This document shows, piece by piece, positions 52,419 through 64,000 of a stretch of DNA of 64,000 nt. The notes under the pieces are model-generated. The model did not search any database. It saw only the letters and a program-made list of their open reading frames with translations, and was not told the DNA's origin. A program made the translations under genes and the position numbers. The stretch's first letter is position 1, and each line of letters begins with the position of its first letter. The stretch is from NCBI RefSeq assembly GCF_019599505.1, contig NZ_RKLT01000006.1:66392-130391 (forward strand), in the 5' to 3' direction. The stretch is from Haloarcula nitratireducens. GTDB lineage: Archaea; Halobacteriota; Halobacteria; Halobacteriales; Haloarculaceae.

Positions 52419-53831
52419 ATGATTGACTTCCTGTATATGGCAGTCGAGTTCGCACATAGCCCGTTGCTCACCTTCGCAATCGGGCTCGTCTTGGTCGTAT
52501 TGCTACTGGTCGTCTGGGATCTCCCGGCGTTCGTCGGGCTGACCATCGCCGCGTTCTCCGTCGGGCTCGTCAACGCGGTGTTCGTCCAGGACTTCACGTT
52601 CGGGGAGGCCGCCACGAGAACTGCGACGGCGTTCGGGAACGGGATGGCCGGCATCGGCATCCCGATTCTGATGGCCGCAGTCATCGGTAAATCGATGCTG
52701 GAGAGCGGCTCCGCACAGCGCATCGTCCGCGGGTTCCAGTCGGCGGTCGGCAAGGAGAACTCGGACATCGCGCTGTGGGGCAGCAGTACCGTCCTGGCGA
52801 TTCCGGTGTTCTTCGACAGCGTCTTCTACCTCCTCGCGCCGCTCGCACGCTCGATGCGTGCGCGCCGGGGCAAGAACTACGCGCTGTACCTCGTGGTCGT
52901 CGGTGCTGGTGCCGCGACGGCGCACGTCTTCGTGCCGCCGACGCCGGGCCCGCTGGCCGTCGCCAGCGAGATCGGCGTCAACCTCGGGATGACGATTCTG
53001 GTCGGCATGGCCGTCGCGTTCCCGGCGGCCGTGATGGGCGGTCTGGTCTACGGTCGCTTCATCAACGGCATAGTCGACATCCCGCTCCGGGACTCGATGG
53101 GGACGACGACCGAAGAACTCGAGGAACGCGCGAAGCAGAGCTCCTCGTCGATTCCGGGCGTTCTCGAGGCGTCTCTTCCGATCATCCTCGCCGTCGTGTT
53201 GGTCGCCGCCTCCACCTTCGTCAATTCCTTCGAAACGGTGTACCCCACGCTGTCGACTATCGAGCCCGCCGTCGCGTTCATCGGCGATAAGAACGTCGCG
53301 CTGACGGTCGCGGCCATCGCCGCGGCGCTCACCTACCTCCGATGGAACGACATCTCGCGCTCCATCTGGGAGGACGAACTCACCGAGGCGCTGAAGAGCG
53401 GCGGGAACATCGCCGCCATCACCGCGATGGGCGGCGCGTTCGGTGCCCTGCTCGCCGCGTCCGGTATCGGCTCGTACATCGCCGGCGCGTTCGAGGGCAT
53501 CGGCATCCCGCTCATCGTGACCGCGTGGCTCATCGCCGCCGTCATCCGCATCGCACAGGGGTCGGCGACTGCCGCGATGCTCACGACCGCGGGCATCATG
53601 GCCCCGCTGACCGGCCAGCTCGCCGTCCACTCGGCGTATCTGGTGATGGCTATCGGCGCGGGCGGGAACATCTTCTCGTGGTACAACGACTCCGGCTTCT
53701 GGCTGTTCAAGGAGATCGGCGGCCTCACGCAGGCCGAGACGCTGAAGACCTGGACCGTCCTCACGACCATCATCTCCGTGACCGGCCTGATCGCGGTGCT
53801 CGTCTACTCGTCGTTCTTCCCGCTGGTGTAG
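52419..53831 (+). CDS. GntP-family permease
   Basis: Proton-coupled gluconate/organic-acid permease of 470 residues with 12-14 helices. Family features are VFFDSVFYLLAPLARSMRAR, GNGMAGIGIPILMAAVIGKS, AATAHVFVPPTPGPLAVASE and the C-terminal IRIAQGSATAAMLTTAGIMA. Gluconate would feed the Entner-Doudoroff enzymes (a KDPG aldolase is at 22.2 kb), but other sugar acids are equally possible. The divergent UspA neighbour is a common arrangement. ATG 52419 is used. Confidence 0.9.
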   Translation: MIDFLYMAVEFAHSPLLTFAIGLVLVVLLLVVWDLPAFVGLTIAAFSVGLVNAVFVQDFTFGEAATRTATAFGNGMAGIGIPILMAAVIGKSMLESGSAQRIVRGFQSAVGKENSDIALWGSSTVLAIPVFFDSVFYLLAPLARSMRARRGKNYALYLVVVGAGAATAHVFVPPTPGPLAVASEIGVNLGMTILVGMAVAFPAAVMGGLVYGRFINGIVDIPLRDSMGTTTEELEERAKQSSSSIPGVLEASLPIILAVVLVAASTFVNSFETVYPTLSTIEPAVAFIGDKNVALTVAAIAAALTYLRWNDISRSIWEDELTEALKSGGNIAAITAMGGAFGALLAASGIGSYIAGAFEGIGIPLIVTAWLIAAVIRIAQGSATAAMLTTAGIMAPLTGQLAVHSAYLVMAIGAGGNIFSWYNDSGFWLFKEIGGLTQAETLKTWTVLTTIISVTGLIAVLVYSSFFPLV

Positions 53832-53946
53832 GCAGCGCCTGCCTTTCGAACGGGTTCGGTCCTCGGTACGTCGCGCAGCGCGCTCAGTACCCGACGAGCG
53901 GAACCCCCTCAACGAGTCCCAGCGCCGCGAAAGAACTTACTGTGCC

Positions 53947-53964
53947 TGCATACAACTGTATGCA
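53947..53964 (+). promoter_or_regulatory. Operator-like perfect palindrome ahead of vapBC
   Basis: TGCATAC, spacer AACT, GTATGCA. It ends 1 bp before ATG 53966 and covers an alternative ATG at 53960, so it would block both transcription and initiation when bound. VapB antitoxins typically bind such palindromes to repress their own operon. The palindrome is one of the few AT-balanced sites in this GC-rich region. Confidence 0.7.
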
Positions 53965-53965
53965 T

Positions 53966-54202
53966 ATGTCGAAGAGCATCCGCCTCTCCGAGGACGCCTA
54001 CGAGCGGCTCGCGGCTCACAAACGCGAGGACGAGACGTTCTCGGAGGTCGTACTCCGATTGGCGGGCGAACGATCGCTACTGGAACTCGCCGGTATTCTA
54101 AGCGACGACGAAGCCGACGCGCTTCGGGACGCCGTCTCCGAGCGGCGAACGCGCCGCGGTGAAGAACTCGAAGACACCGCCGGTCAGATGCGAGGCGCAT
54201 AG
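53966..54202 (+). CDS. vapB: VapB-type antitoxin
   Basis: Antitoxin of 78 residues that neutralises VapC. It starts MSKSIRLSEDAYERLAAHKR with the strand-helix of an RHH/DUF7557-like fold, then ETFSEVVLRLAGERSLLELA and a charged C-terminal helix (RRTRRGEELEDTAG) that would bind toxin. ATG 53966 is preferred because the operator palindrome ends immediately before it; ATG 53960 would add two residues. The stop is 1 bp from the vapC start. Confidence 0.88.
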   Translation: MSKSIRLSEDAYERLAAHKREDETFSEVVLRLAGERSLLELAGILSDDEADALRDAVSERRTRRGEELEDTAGQMRGA

Positions 54203-54203
54203 C

Positions 54204-54593
54204 GTGCTACTCGATACGTCGTTTCTCATCGACCTGATGAACGGCGACGAGGGCGCGGTCGAAACGGCCCGAGAGCTAGAGAACGAACTAGTCCAGCAGC
54301 GGCTTTCAGCGATGACGCTCTTCGAGCTGTACTACGGTATCGCTCGCGTTACCGACTCCGAGGCAGAACGCGAGAAAGTCGAAAACGTCCTCGCGTCGAA
54401 ACCCGTCCATCCCGCCGACACAGCCGTGATGAGAAAGGCGGGCCGGCTCTCGGGTGAGTTACAGAACGACGGGACGCCGGTCGGAGACGGAGACGTGATT
54501 ATTGGCGCGACCGCCGATATCGTCGAAGAGCCGGTCCTCACGCGAAACGCCGAGGATTTCGACCGGCTCGGTGTCGAAACAGAGACGTACTGA
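54204..54593 (+). CDS. vapC: VapC-type PIN-domain toxin
   Basis: RNase toxin of 129 residues with the PIN acidic tetrad: LLDTSFLIDLMNG (Asp4), the middle RLSAMTLFELYYGIARV (Glu), and the C-terminal PVGDGDVIIGATAD and LTRNAEDFDRLG. GTG 54204 is chosen because it abuts the vapB stop and gives the canonical start VLLDTSFLI. The pair is expected to be stress-responsive, cleaving tRNA or rRNA; the target is not known. Confidence 0.9.
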   Translation: MLLDTSFLIDLMNGDEGAVETARELENELVQQRLSAMTLFELYYGIARVTDSEAEREKVENVLASKPVHPADTAVMRKAGRLSGELQNDGTPVGDGDVIIGATADIVEEPVLTRNAEDFDRLGVETETY

Positions 54594-54624
54594 CGCGGTC
54601 CGAACCGTTTTCGCCGGTCGCCCG

Positions 54625-54846
54625 CTACGACTCCTCGGCCCGCAGCGCTTCGAGCGACCAGAAGAAGCCGTAGTAGGCGACGATACCGCTCGCCATCGCG
54701 AGGTAGTACGCCCACTGCGGGGCCGGCGGCAACACTGCGAAGACGACCGAGACCAGCGTCACCCACGCCATCGCGAACACCAGATCGACGAACATCCCCG
54801 AGCGGTTCTCGCGGACGTGCTCGCCGACCCGTTCCAACAGGCTCAC
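54625..54846 (-). CDS. Small membrane protein downstream of UspA
   Basis: A 73-residue protein with two helices (MFVDLVFAMAWVTLVSVVFA and YYLAMASGIVAYYGFFWSLE) and charged ends. It lies 39 bp downstream of the UspA gene in the same direction, so it may be co-transcribed with the acetate symporter operon. Unrecognised. Confidence 0.68.
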   Translation of the reverse strand: MSLLERVGEHVRENRSGMFVDLVFAMAWVTLVSVVFAVLPPAPQWAYYLAMASGIVAYYGFFWSLEALRAEES

Positions 54847-54885
54847 GCGCGGCCTCCGTCGGTGGGGATCATGGTCCGGAGTCGA

Positions 54886-55359
54886 CTACTCCTCCCGCCC
54901 TTCGACGCCCTGTTCGTCGACGACGAGGATGGGGAGGTGACTCGACCGGAGGACGCGTTCGGTGACGCTGCCCAGCAGGGCGCGTCGGACGCCCGAGCGG
55001 CCGTGACTCCCCATCACGATGAGGTCGACGTCGTTGCCGTCGGCGTAGTTGCTGATGATCTCGTGGGGGGTGCCGACGCGGACCTCCTCGACCGTCTCGA
55101 TACCGCGGTCGGCAGCGGCGTCGGCGACGATGCCGGTCGCTTCGTTGGCGTCGTCTTCTACGTCTTCCATCTCGCCGAAGTGGCCCTGTTTGAGCCGGTC
55201 GATCTGTTCGCTGCCGAGGCTGTAGTTGACCCAGTCGGGGTCGACGACGTACAGCGCGTGGACGGTCGCGTCGTACTTCTCGGCGAGGTCGACGGCGTGG
55301 CTGACTGCTACTTCCGCGACGGTGCTGCCGTCCGTGGGGACGAGTATCGTATCGTACAT
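54886..55359 (-). CDS. UspA universal stress protein in the acetate operon
   Basis: A 157-residue UspA with a full ATP-type loop (VMGSHGRSGVRRALLGSVTE, then RVLRSSHLPILVV). It starts MYDTILVPTDGSTVAEVAVS. It follows the symporter gene by 2 bp, so it is almost certainly co-transcribed and could modulate transporter activity, as UspA partners do in some haloarchaea. Confidence 0.92.
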   Translation of the reverse strand: MYDTILVPTDGSTVAEVAVSHAVDLAEKYDATVHALYVVDPDWVNYSLGSEQIDRLKQGHFGEMEDVEDDANEATGIVADAAADRGIETVEEVRVGTPHEIISNYADGNDVDLIVMGSHGRSGVRRALLGSVTERVLRSSHLPILVVDEQGVEGREE

Positions 55360-55361
55360 GG

Positions 55362-57059
55362 TCAGTCGTCCGAGGGTTGTGGTTCACCGCCGTCGGTCGC
55401 CGCGACCTCTTCGGCGGACTGCATCTTCGACATCGGTTCGGGGCTGTGACACTGCCGGACCAGCCGCTTAGTCGCCATGTCGGGCTCGTCGGTCGCGAGC
55501 GAGACGCCGATGGTGACCGCGAAGACGATGGGCACGGCGACGAGCGCGGAGCCGATGGCCGGGAGCCACTGGGCGAGGAATGCCGAGAGGACGCCGTCGG
55601 CACCGGCCGCGCCGGCGAGGATGCCGTAACTGGGCAGCACCTCGTTTATCATCGGGATCATCCAGATGACCAGGCCCGTGCTCATGCCGGTGAGCGCGCC
55701 GGGGCGGTTCGTGTTCTCCCACCAGAGGCCGAGGAAGAACATCGGGAACAGCACGGCCCCGGCCAGCGAGAACGCGTACGAGACCAGCGCGGCGATGGGT
55801 GCCGCGGGGTCGAGCGCGGCGAGCGTCGTGATGACGCCCAGCGCGACGATGCTCGCGCGGCCGACCATCACCTGCTGGCGCTGGCTCGCGTCCTCGTTGA
55901 TGATGTTCGCGTAGATGTCGTGAGAGATGGCCGACGAACCGGCGATGAACAGGCCGGCCGTCGTCGCGATGGCGGCGGCGATGCCGCCCGCGGCCACCAG
56001 GCCGACGAACCACTGCGGGAGGTTCGAGAGCTGGGCGGCCAGCACGACGATGACGTCGCCAGCGGCGGTGGTCATGCCGGGGTCGCCGTAGACGTCGCCG
56101 ATGTTGTTGGCGTAGAGGTCGGTGCCGAAGGCGGCGAAGGCCGGCGCCGAGAGATACAGCAGGCAGATGAAGAACAGGCCCCAGACGGTCGACCAGCGCG
56201 CGGTTCGCTCGCTCTCGACCGTGTAGAACCGAACGAGGACGTGCGGCAGTCCGCACGTCCCGACCACCAGCGAGAACGCGGTCGCGATCCAGAGGTAGTA
56301 GCTCGCGGAGACGAACGGCGCGCTGAACTCGCTGCTGAGCGTGCTGAAGAGGGCCCCGTACTCGATGTGCGGAAGCACCGTCGAGTAGCCCCCCGTGAAG
56401 CCGACGGCGTAGAGGCCGGCGAGGAACGCGACGATGAGGATGACGTACTGGACGGCCATGTTCTTGGTCGCGCCCATCATCCCCGACAGCGTCAGATAGC
56501 CGACGGTGATCGCCATCATGAAGATGACCATCGACTGGTATCCCGAGAAGCCGGGAATGCCGATGTCGCCGAAGATGTAGAGGCCGACCAGGCCCATCCC
56601 GCGGGCCTGCCCGATGGCGTAGACGAAGCCGATGAGGAACGTCGTCACGGCCGCGATGGCGCGCGCGCTGTCGGAGTTGAAGCGGTCGCCGACGAAGTCG
56701 GGCGCGGTGTACTTCCCGAACCGGCGCATCTGCGCCGCGAGGAAGATGAGCAGGATGAAGTAACCCGTCGACCAGCCGACGACGAACGCCAGCCCGTAGA
56801 AGCCCGAGAGGGCGATGAGCGCCGCCATCCCGAGGTACGACGCGGCCGACATCCAGTTGGCCCCGATGGCCATCCCGTTCTCGACGTTGCCGATCGAGCG
56901 ACCCGCGACCCACATCCCCTCGGTGTCGGCGACGCGGAACGCGAAGCCGATGCCGAGGAACAGCAGGAGCATCGAGAGGACGAGTATCGCCGGGAGCAGT
57001 TTGAACGAGACGTTCAGCCCCTCGGGGAGCAGGCCGCTCTGGAGCAGGTAGCTCATCAT
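55362..57059 (-). CDS. Sodium:solute symporter, acetate permease type
   Basis: A 565-residue SSS-family transporter with 13 helices. Family segments include ADTEGMWVAGRSIGNVENGM, AIGANWMSAASYLGMAALIA, VLVRFYTVESERTARWSTVW and GSSAISHDIYANIINEDASQ. Its start overlaps the small subunit stop (ATGA). The ActP-like sequence and the neighbouring acetyl-CoA synthetase point to acetate or another short carboxylate as substrate. The C-terminus is polar and short. Confidence 0.9.
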   Translation of the reverse strand: MMSYLLQSGLLPEGLNVSFKLLPAILVLSMLLLFLGIGFAFRVADTEGMWVAGRSIGNVENGMAIGANWMSAASYLGMAALIALSGFYGLAFVVGWSTGYFILLIFLAAQMRRFGKYTAPDFVGDRFNSDSARAIAAVTTFLIGFVYAIGQARGMGLVGLYIFGDIGIPGFSGYQSMVIFMMAITVGYLTLSGMMGATKNMAVQYVILIVAFLAGLYAVGFTGGYSTVLPHIEYGALFSTLSSEFSAPFVSASYYLWIATAFSLVVGTCGLPHVLVRFYTVESERTARWSTVWGLFFICLLYLSAPAFAAFGTDLYANNIGDVYGDPGMTTAAGDVIVVLAAQLSNLPQWFVGLVAAGGIAAAIATTAGLFIAGSSAISHDIYANIINEDASQRQQVMVGRASIVALGVITTLAALDPAAPIAALVSYAFSLAGAVLFPMFFLGLWWENTNRPGALTGMSTGLVIWMIPMINEVLPSYGILAGAAGADGVLSAFLAQWLPAIGSALVAVPIVFAVTIGVSLATDEPDMATKRLVRQCHSPEPMSKMQSAEEVAATDGGEPQPSDD

Positions 57060-57514
57060 TCGCGGACACCCCCGTCAGTCGCGGTCTGCTCGTCGCCGGT
57101 CGCGTCCTCGGCGGTGGTCTCGCTGGCGTCGGTGTGCGTGATGCCGTACTTCTCGTCTAACTTGTCGCGCCGGCGAGCGTACCAGAACGAGAGGATGAGC
57201 GCGCCGGCGGGCGCGCCGATGGCGACGAGGAAGTAGTGGAGCGGGAAGCCGATGACTGGCATCGGCGTCGTCATGACACTGGGGACGACGGCCGTCAGCG
57301 TCACCGGGACGAAGACGATGATCGCCCACGCGATGAACCCCGTCCAGATGAGCCGTAAGTGGTCGCGCATGAACGGCGTGCTCGGGTTCAGCAGGTTCAC
57401 CTCCTCGTCGAGGTAGTTCGTGTTCTGATGTGCCTGTGCGGCCTGTGCGGCGGTTCCGCCGTCGGTCTCGACCGACGGACGGTCACCGGAGTCGTGCGTG
57501 TTCTTCTCTGTCAT
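57056..57514 (-). CDS. Symporter small subunit (DUF4212 family)
   Basis: A 152-residue protein with two helices (LIWTGFIAWAIIVFVPVTLT and FPLHYFLVAIGAPAGALILS), then the conserved end WYARRRDKLDEKYGITHTDA. This is the DUF4212/YjcH-like subunit that accompanies acetate permeases. The start at 57514 precedes a Thr/Asp-rich soluble leader. The 4-bp overlap with the symporter gene supports a stoichiometric complex. Confidence 0.9.
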   Translation of the reverse strand: MTEKNTHDSGDRPSVETDGGTAAQAAQAHQNTNYLDEEVNLLNPSTPFMRDHLRLIWTGFIAWAIIVFVPVTLTAVVPSVMTTPMPVIGFPLHYFLVAIGAPAGALILSFWYARRRDKLDEKYGITHTDASETTAEDATGDEQTATDGGVRE

Positions 57515-57566
57515 AGTTCCGTTCGTGGTGTGTCGGTGGCTGTGTGTTCGAAAAACGGTGCGCGGC

Positions 57567-59561
<1,995 letters not shown>

Positions 59562-59631
59562 GGTCTATCACTCACAATCAACGGGTCACTGATAAACGGG
59601 GGGTCTAACTATGGCAATTGCTACCTGTCAG

Positions 59632-61329
59632 TCATCCGTTCAGCGGTGCGGGCGGTTCTTCGGTGGGCGCGTCGGCGAAGAACGCCGTCAGGAGCTTCTG
59701 CTGGGCCTTCCTGAGGTGGTTGTGGAACGTCGGCGAGGAGACGTCGAGCGAGTCGGCGAGTTCCTCGGCGGTGGTCCCGCGGGGCCACTCGAAGTAACCG
59801 CTGTGGTAGGCGGCCTGTAACACCGTCGACTGCCGCTCCGAGAGGCGGTCGGAGAGCCGCTCGCGGAAGCCGGTCTCCGTCTCGACGGACCGCTCGGTCT
59901 CGCGTTTGGCCGTCAGCGACGTCCCCGGATAGGCGTCGACGACGGCGTCGACCGCCTCGCGGAGGTCGGTGTCACCGGGCAGTTCGGCCTCGATGGTCGC
60001 CGACCCGTTTTCGGCCCTCAGATCGCGGAGACGGCCGCCGTTCTCCACGAGCGAGAGCGCGGGCGCGGCCGTCACGACCACCTCGACGAGCGCCCCGTCG
60101 CCGTAGTCCTCGATGAGGCGGGCGTCGGCGATGTCGTCGTCGTCGGCGGCGCGCGAGAGGACCGGCCCGGCGGGCGCGCCCTCGACGACCAGATAGTACA
60201 GCAGCGAGCGCCCGCCGACCGGGACGACGCCCGAGAGTTCGAGCCTGCAGTCGAGCTCGGCCGAGAGGCCGACGGTAAACGCGTCGCGGTCGGTGCATTC
60301 GAAGGTGAGTTCCGTGACCGTATCGGCGAGCAGGAGGCGCTTGCGCTCGACGGCCGCCAGCGCCGCGCCGACCTGCGCGCCGAGTGCCGCCAGCAGGTCC
60401 TGTTCGGCGTCGATGACGTGGGCCGTCGTCCCGATAGCGAGGACGCCGGCCGCGTCGTCGTCCCGGACGATGGGGACGAGCGCCATCGGCCCGCGGGCGT
60501 CCTCGGCCATCCGCACCTCGTGGCCGTCCATCGCGGCCGCCGCTTGCTCCTCGTGGTCGCGCGCGCGGTCCCCGACGCTGTCCTCGTCGACGCCGGCCGA
60601 CGCGCGCGGCGTTAGGCCGTCGCCGGTGCGTTCCGCGACCCACGCGAAGCGAAACCCCTCGGTGTCGGCCAGTCGCTCGCAGACGGTCCGTTCGATCTCC
60701 TCGCCGGTCGCCGCGCCGGCCAGCGTCTCACCCACGTCGGCGGCGACGCCGATGGTCCGGCGGAGGCGGGCCGGCGTCGGGACGTCCTCGGTGTCCTCGA
60801 CGGCGCGCACGACCCGCTCGCGGTCCGGTTCCGGCAGCAGCGGTTCGAGTCGGGCGAGGCGGTCCCAGCCGCCGAGTTCGCAGACGACGTGCGGCGGGAC
60901 GCCCCGTGAGAGCAGCGTCGCCGCGAAGCGCCAGCGCAGGTCGCGCGAGGAGATATCCGCCAGTCGGGGCGTGGTCTCGGCGGCCCGGTCGGCGACCTCG
61001 CCGACGACCATCTGGAGGCGACGGGCGGACACCGACAGCAGCGGTTCGTCCTCGGCCCGGCCGTTCGCGCTGGCGAACTTCCGCAGGTCGTGCTCGACGG
61101 CTTCCGGGAGGTACGCCTCGCGGTCGGGTTCGCCGTCGCCGTCGCGCACGGCCAGGAAGTAGTGGTCGCCGTCGCTCGTCACGTCCGCGAGACGCACGCG
61201 CGTCATCTCTACCGGGCGCAGGCCGACCTCCGCACCGAGGCGCAAGACGAGGTCCTCGCGGTACGTCTCGGCGGCTCGCCGGAGCTGTTCGTAGCCGCGC
61301 GCGCCGAGAACGTCCGCTGAATTCGTCAT
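59632..61329 (-). CDS. Bat-type regulator with degenerate integrase-like N-terminus
   Basis: A 565-residue regulator between the two acetyl-CoA synthetase genes. Residues 1-180 resemble a tyrosine recombinase (GLRPVEMTRVRLADV and DLRWRFAATLLSRG) but lack a clear catalytic tyrosine. Residues about 190-330 look like a GAF sensor domain (GFRFAWVAERTGDGLTPRAS), followed by a bacterio-opsin-activator domain and a C-terminal HTH (TTAEELADSLDVSSPTFHNH). It may control the acetate genes on both sides. ATG 61329 is used. The recombinase-like part is probably a fold borrowed for DNA or dimer contacts. Confidence 0.87.
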   Translation of the reverse strand: MTNSADVLGARGYEQLRRAAETYREDLVLRLGAEVGLRPVEMTRVRLADVTSDGDHYFLAVRDGDGEPDREAYLPEAVEHDLRKFASANGRAEDEPLLSVSARRLQMVVGEVADRAAETTPRLADISSRDLRWRFAATLLSRGVPPHVVCELGGWDRLARLEPLLPEPDRERVVRAVEDTEDVPTPARLRRTIGVAADVGETLAGAATGEEIERTVCERLADTEGFRFAWVAERTGDGLTPRASAGVDEDSVGDRARDHEEQAAAAMDGHEVRMAEDARGPMALVPIVRDDDAAGVLAIGTTAHVIDAEQDLLAALGAQVGAALAAVERKRLLLADTVTELTFECTDRDAFTVGLSAELDCRLELSGVVPVGGRSLLYYLVVEGAPAGPVLSRAADDDDIADARLIEDYGDGALVEVVVTAAPALSLVENGGRLRDLRAENGSATIEAELPGDTDLREAVDAVVDAYPGTSLTAKRETERSVETETGFRERLSDRLSERQSTVLQAAYHSGYFEWPRGTTAEELADSLDVSSPTFHNHLRKAQQKLLTAFFADAPTEEPPAPLNG

Positions 61330-61417
61330 ACCGTTTCGCGTATTCGGGACTCTCCGAAATAAGCTTACGGGGACTCTCTCCGCTGTCGCTCAGACAATTC
61401 CTTCGTGAACCCTACAC

Positions 61418-61435
61418 TTCGACAGCTGCGTCGAA
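61418..61435 (-). promoter_or_regulatory. Palindrome between acs copy 2 and the Bat-type regulator
   Basis: TTCGAC, spacer AGCTGC, GTCGAA. It lies 89 bp upstream of the regulator's start and 38 bp after the stop of acs copy 2, so it could be an operator of the regulator. A looser pair GTTTC...GAAAC occurs at 61440-61467. Binding is speculative. Confidence 0.4.
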
Positions 61436-61472
61436 CTCTTGTTTCGGAAACTTCTAGATTAGCGAAACACCG

Positions 61473-63413
<1,941 letters not shown>

Positions 63414-63496
63414 TGAATGGCACTTCGAGGGCGTCCTCAAAAGGTTTGGCGCTAAGTAGACGAAAAATCGGGATGGAACGCAGACAGATCGCCCGA

Positions 63497-63670
63497 CTAG
63501 AGATACGCCGTCAGAACCTCGACGACGCGGTCGACAAACTCGTCGGACACTCGCCCTTGCCACGCTACGAAGTCTTCGGTGCGGGGCGAATGTACTGCCC
63601 AGGGTGAGACGAACGATTCACGCGGGACGCCACCCGTTTCCCAGACCTCCTCGGAGAGTTCGAGGGAGTC
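63497..63670 (-). pseudogene. C-terminal fragment of a gene cut by the TnpB element
   Basis: A 57-codon minus-strand frame with coding-like third positions that has no start and runs up to the transposon end: DSLELSEEVWETGGVPRESF, VSPWAVHSPRTEDFVAWQGR, VSDEFVDRVVEVLTAYL, then TAG at 63497. The segment with a conserved Pro-Trp and a WQGRVSDEF-like end resembles the C-terminal part of MazF/PemK-family toxins in haloarchaea, but this is a weak match. The element end lies just upstream at about 63671, so this is the 3' part of the interrupted gene; its 5' part would lie beyond the window. Confidence 0.6.
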
Positions 63671-63724
63671 TTGATGACATCCTCCACGCCGTAAACGGCG
63701 CGGTTTCCTCCGTGGGAGTCTCGG
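63671..63724 (-). ncRNA. Right end of the IS200/IS605-type element with omega-RNA 3' scaffold
   Basis: Just after the tnpB stop (63727) the minus strand holds a hairpin CGCCG-TTTA-CGGCG and then GTGGAGGATGTCATC before the cut gene begins. In TnpB elements the transcript of this end (omega-RNA) scaffolds the nuclease, with the flanking bases acting as guide. The guide would begin with the interrupted-gene bases GACTCCCTCGAACTCTCC. Exact boundaries are inferred. Confidence 0.55.
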
Positions 63725-64000
63725 CTATGCCGATTCCCCGGAAGCAACATTCCCGCCATGGTGGGCGGTACTCGGGTCTGTGCGCTGTTCTTTGGGACTT
63801 TCGTGAGGGTGTGATATCCCCGACCAGTCGTGGTCGTCCCACTCGAACCGCACGGGCCGTGCCATCGGCCTGACTGCGTTCTCTGTCTGCCGCTTCAGGA
63901 ACGTTTCTGACGCTGTAAGGTCGGCGTGGCCCTCGAACCCACACGGACAGGCGAGCGTGTCCTGATGCCGTGTCGTCCGGTCTGTCGAACCGCACTGCGG
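63725..64000 (-). CDS. tnpB: TnpB-type RNA-guided nuclease, C-terminal part (cut by window edge)
   Basis: The last 91 residues of TnpB from an IS200/IS605 (IS1341-like) element. Visible are the zinc-ribbon cysteines (QCGS and, later, [10 protein letters not shown]) and the RuvC-III-like [11 protein letters not shown] carrying the catalytic Asp. The frame ends TAG at 63725-63727, right before the element end. The tail [20 protein letters not shown] is typical of haloarchaeal TnpB proteins. The N-terminal 300 or so residues lie beyond the window. Confidence 0.85.
   Translation of the reverse strand, partial: PQCGSTDRTTRHQDTLACPCGFEGHADLTASETFLKRQTENAVRPMARPVRFEWDDHDWSGISHPHESPKEQRTDPSTAHHGGNVASGESA

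Noticed and set aside
55377..57236. A 619-codon plus-strand frame opposite the acetate symporter
   Set aside because: Antisense shadow: highly charged, repetitive Arg/Asp/Glu composition, no motifs, and the symporter on the other strand has strong family support.
61418..61435. Recombination (att) site next to the recombinase-like regulator
   Set aside because: The regulator lacks the catalytic tyrosine, there is no integrated element between direct repeats, and the palindrome is better read as an operator candidate.
63473..63607. A 44-codon plus-strand gene starting MERRQIARLE
   Set aside because: It lies over the minus-strand fragment at 63497-63670, whose third-position GC bias and protein-like sequence are better; the plus frame has no family likeness.

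Overview
The window is a piece of the chromosome of a haloarchaeon (class Halobacteria). The evidence is a very GC-rich sequence with GC-biased third codon positions, strongly acidic proteins, Tat-type lipoproteins, TATA-like boxes about 27 nt ahead of start codons, an A-type ATP synthase, and archaeal information genes (SRP54, FtsY, aIF5B, Nob1, Pus10, L18Ae, prefoldin alpha). Several families present (DUF5811, DUF5812, DUF7344, CheF) are essentially haloarchaeal. The genus cannot be fixed from the sequence alone. I see no rRNA, tRNA or CRISPR array.

Layout. 1-3454 (minus): start of the A-type ATP synthase operon (atpH, atpI, atpK, atpE cut by the window edge). 3.6-8.6 kb: a methyltransferase, a divergent pair made of a secreted protein and a membrane-anchored winged-helix protein, then etfBA. 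8.6-9.1 kb: a spacer of palindromes with a relic of a second etfA 3' end. 9.1-11.6 kb: a prenyl synthase and a tight UPF0200-UPF0201-HAD run. 11.7-22.8 kb: a YedY/YedZ-like fusion, a nuclease lipoprotein, a CBS-MaoC fusion, a GNAT protein, transporters (nucleoside-recognition, split MgtE pair, AEC), SRP54, a UspA protein, a cupin and KDPG aldolase. 22.9-26.2 kb: a siroheme nitrite/sulfite reductase overlapping an iron-sulfur FrhB-like protein. 27.1-29.1 kb: rpl18a-pfdA-ftsY. 29.2-41.9 kb: lipoproteins, an MBL-fold protein, pyruvoyl arginine decarboxylase, aIF5B, Nob1, a CPBP protease, Pgi and small conserved proteins. 41.9-45.5 kb: secF-secD, a structured RNA that looks like RNase P RNA, and rnhB. 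45.7-51.8 kb: Pus10, MscS, UppP, CheF and a repeat-rich spacer. 51.8-54.6 kb: UspA/GntP and a VapBC pair with an operator-like palindrome. 54.6-63.4 kb: an acetate-use island (UspA, two-subunit acetate symporter, two acetyl-CoA synthetases around a Bat-type regulator). 63.5-64.0 kb: the end of an IS200/IS605-type TnpB element that has cut a minus-strand gene.

How the genes fit together. Protein export is well represented (SRP54, FtsY, SecDF), as is RNA maturation (candidate RNase P RNA, RNase HII, Pus10, Nob1). Carbon and energy genes include acetate uptake and activation, KDPG aldolase, a GntP permease, Pgi, ETF and the ATP synthase. Three genes or fragments shorter than 60 codons are reported: a 48-residue ribbon-helix-helix-like protein, a 52-residue glycine-zipper membrane protein, and the interrupted gene tail beside TnpB. 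The most unusual items are the etfA tail relic whose five differences are all synonymous, the FrhB-like/siroheme reductase pair, the TnpB end inside a broken gene, and the RNase P-like RNA without an obvious CR-I motif.
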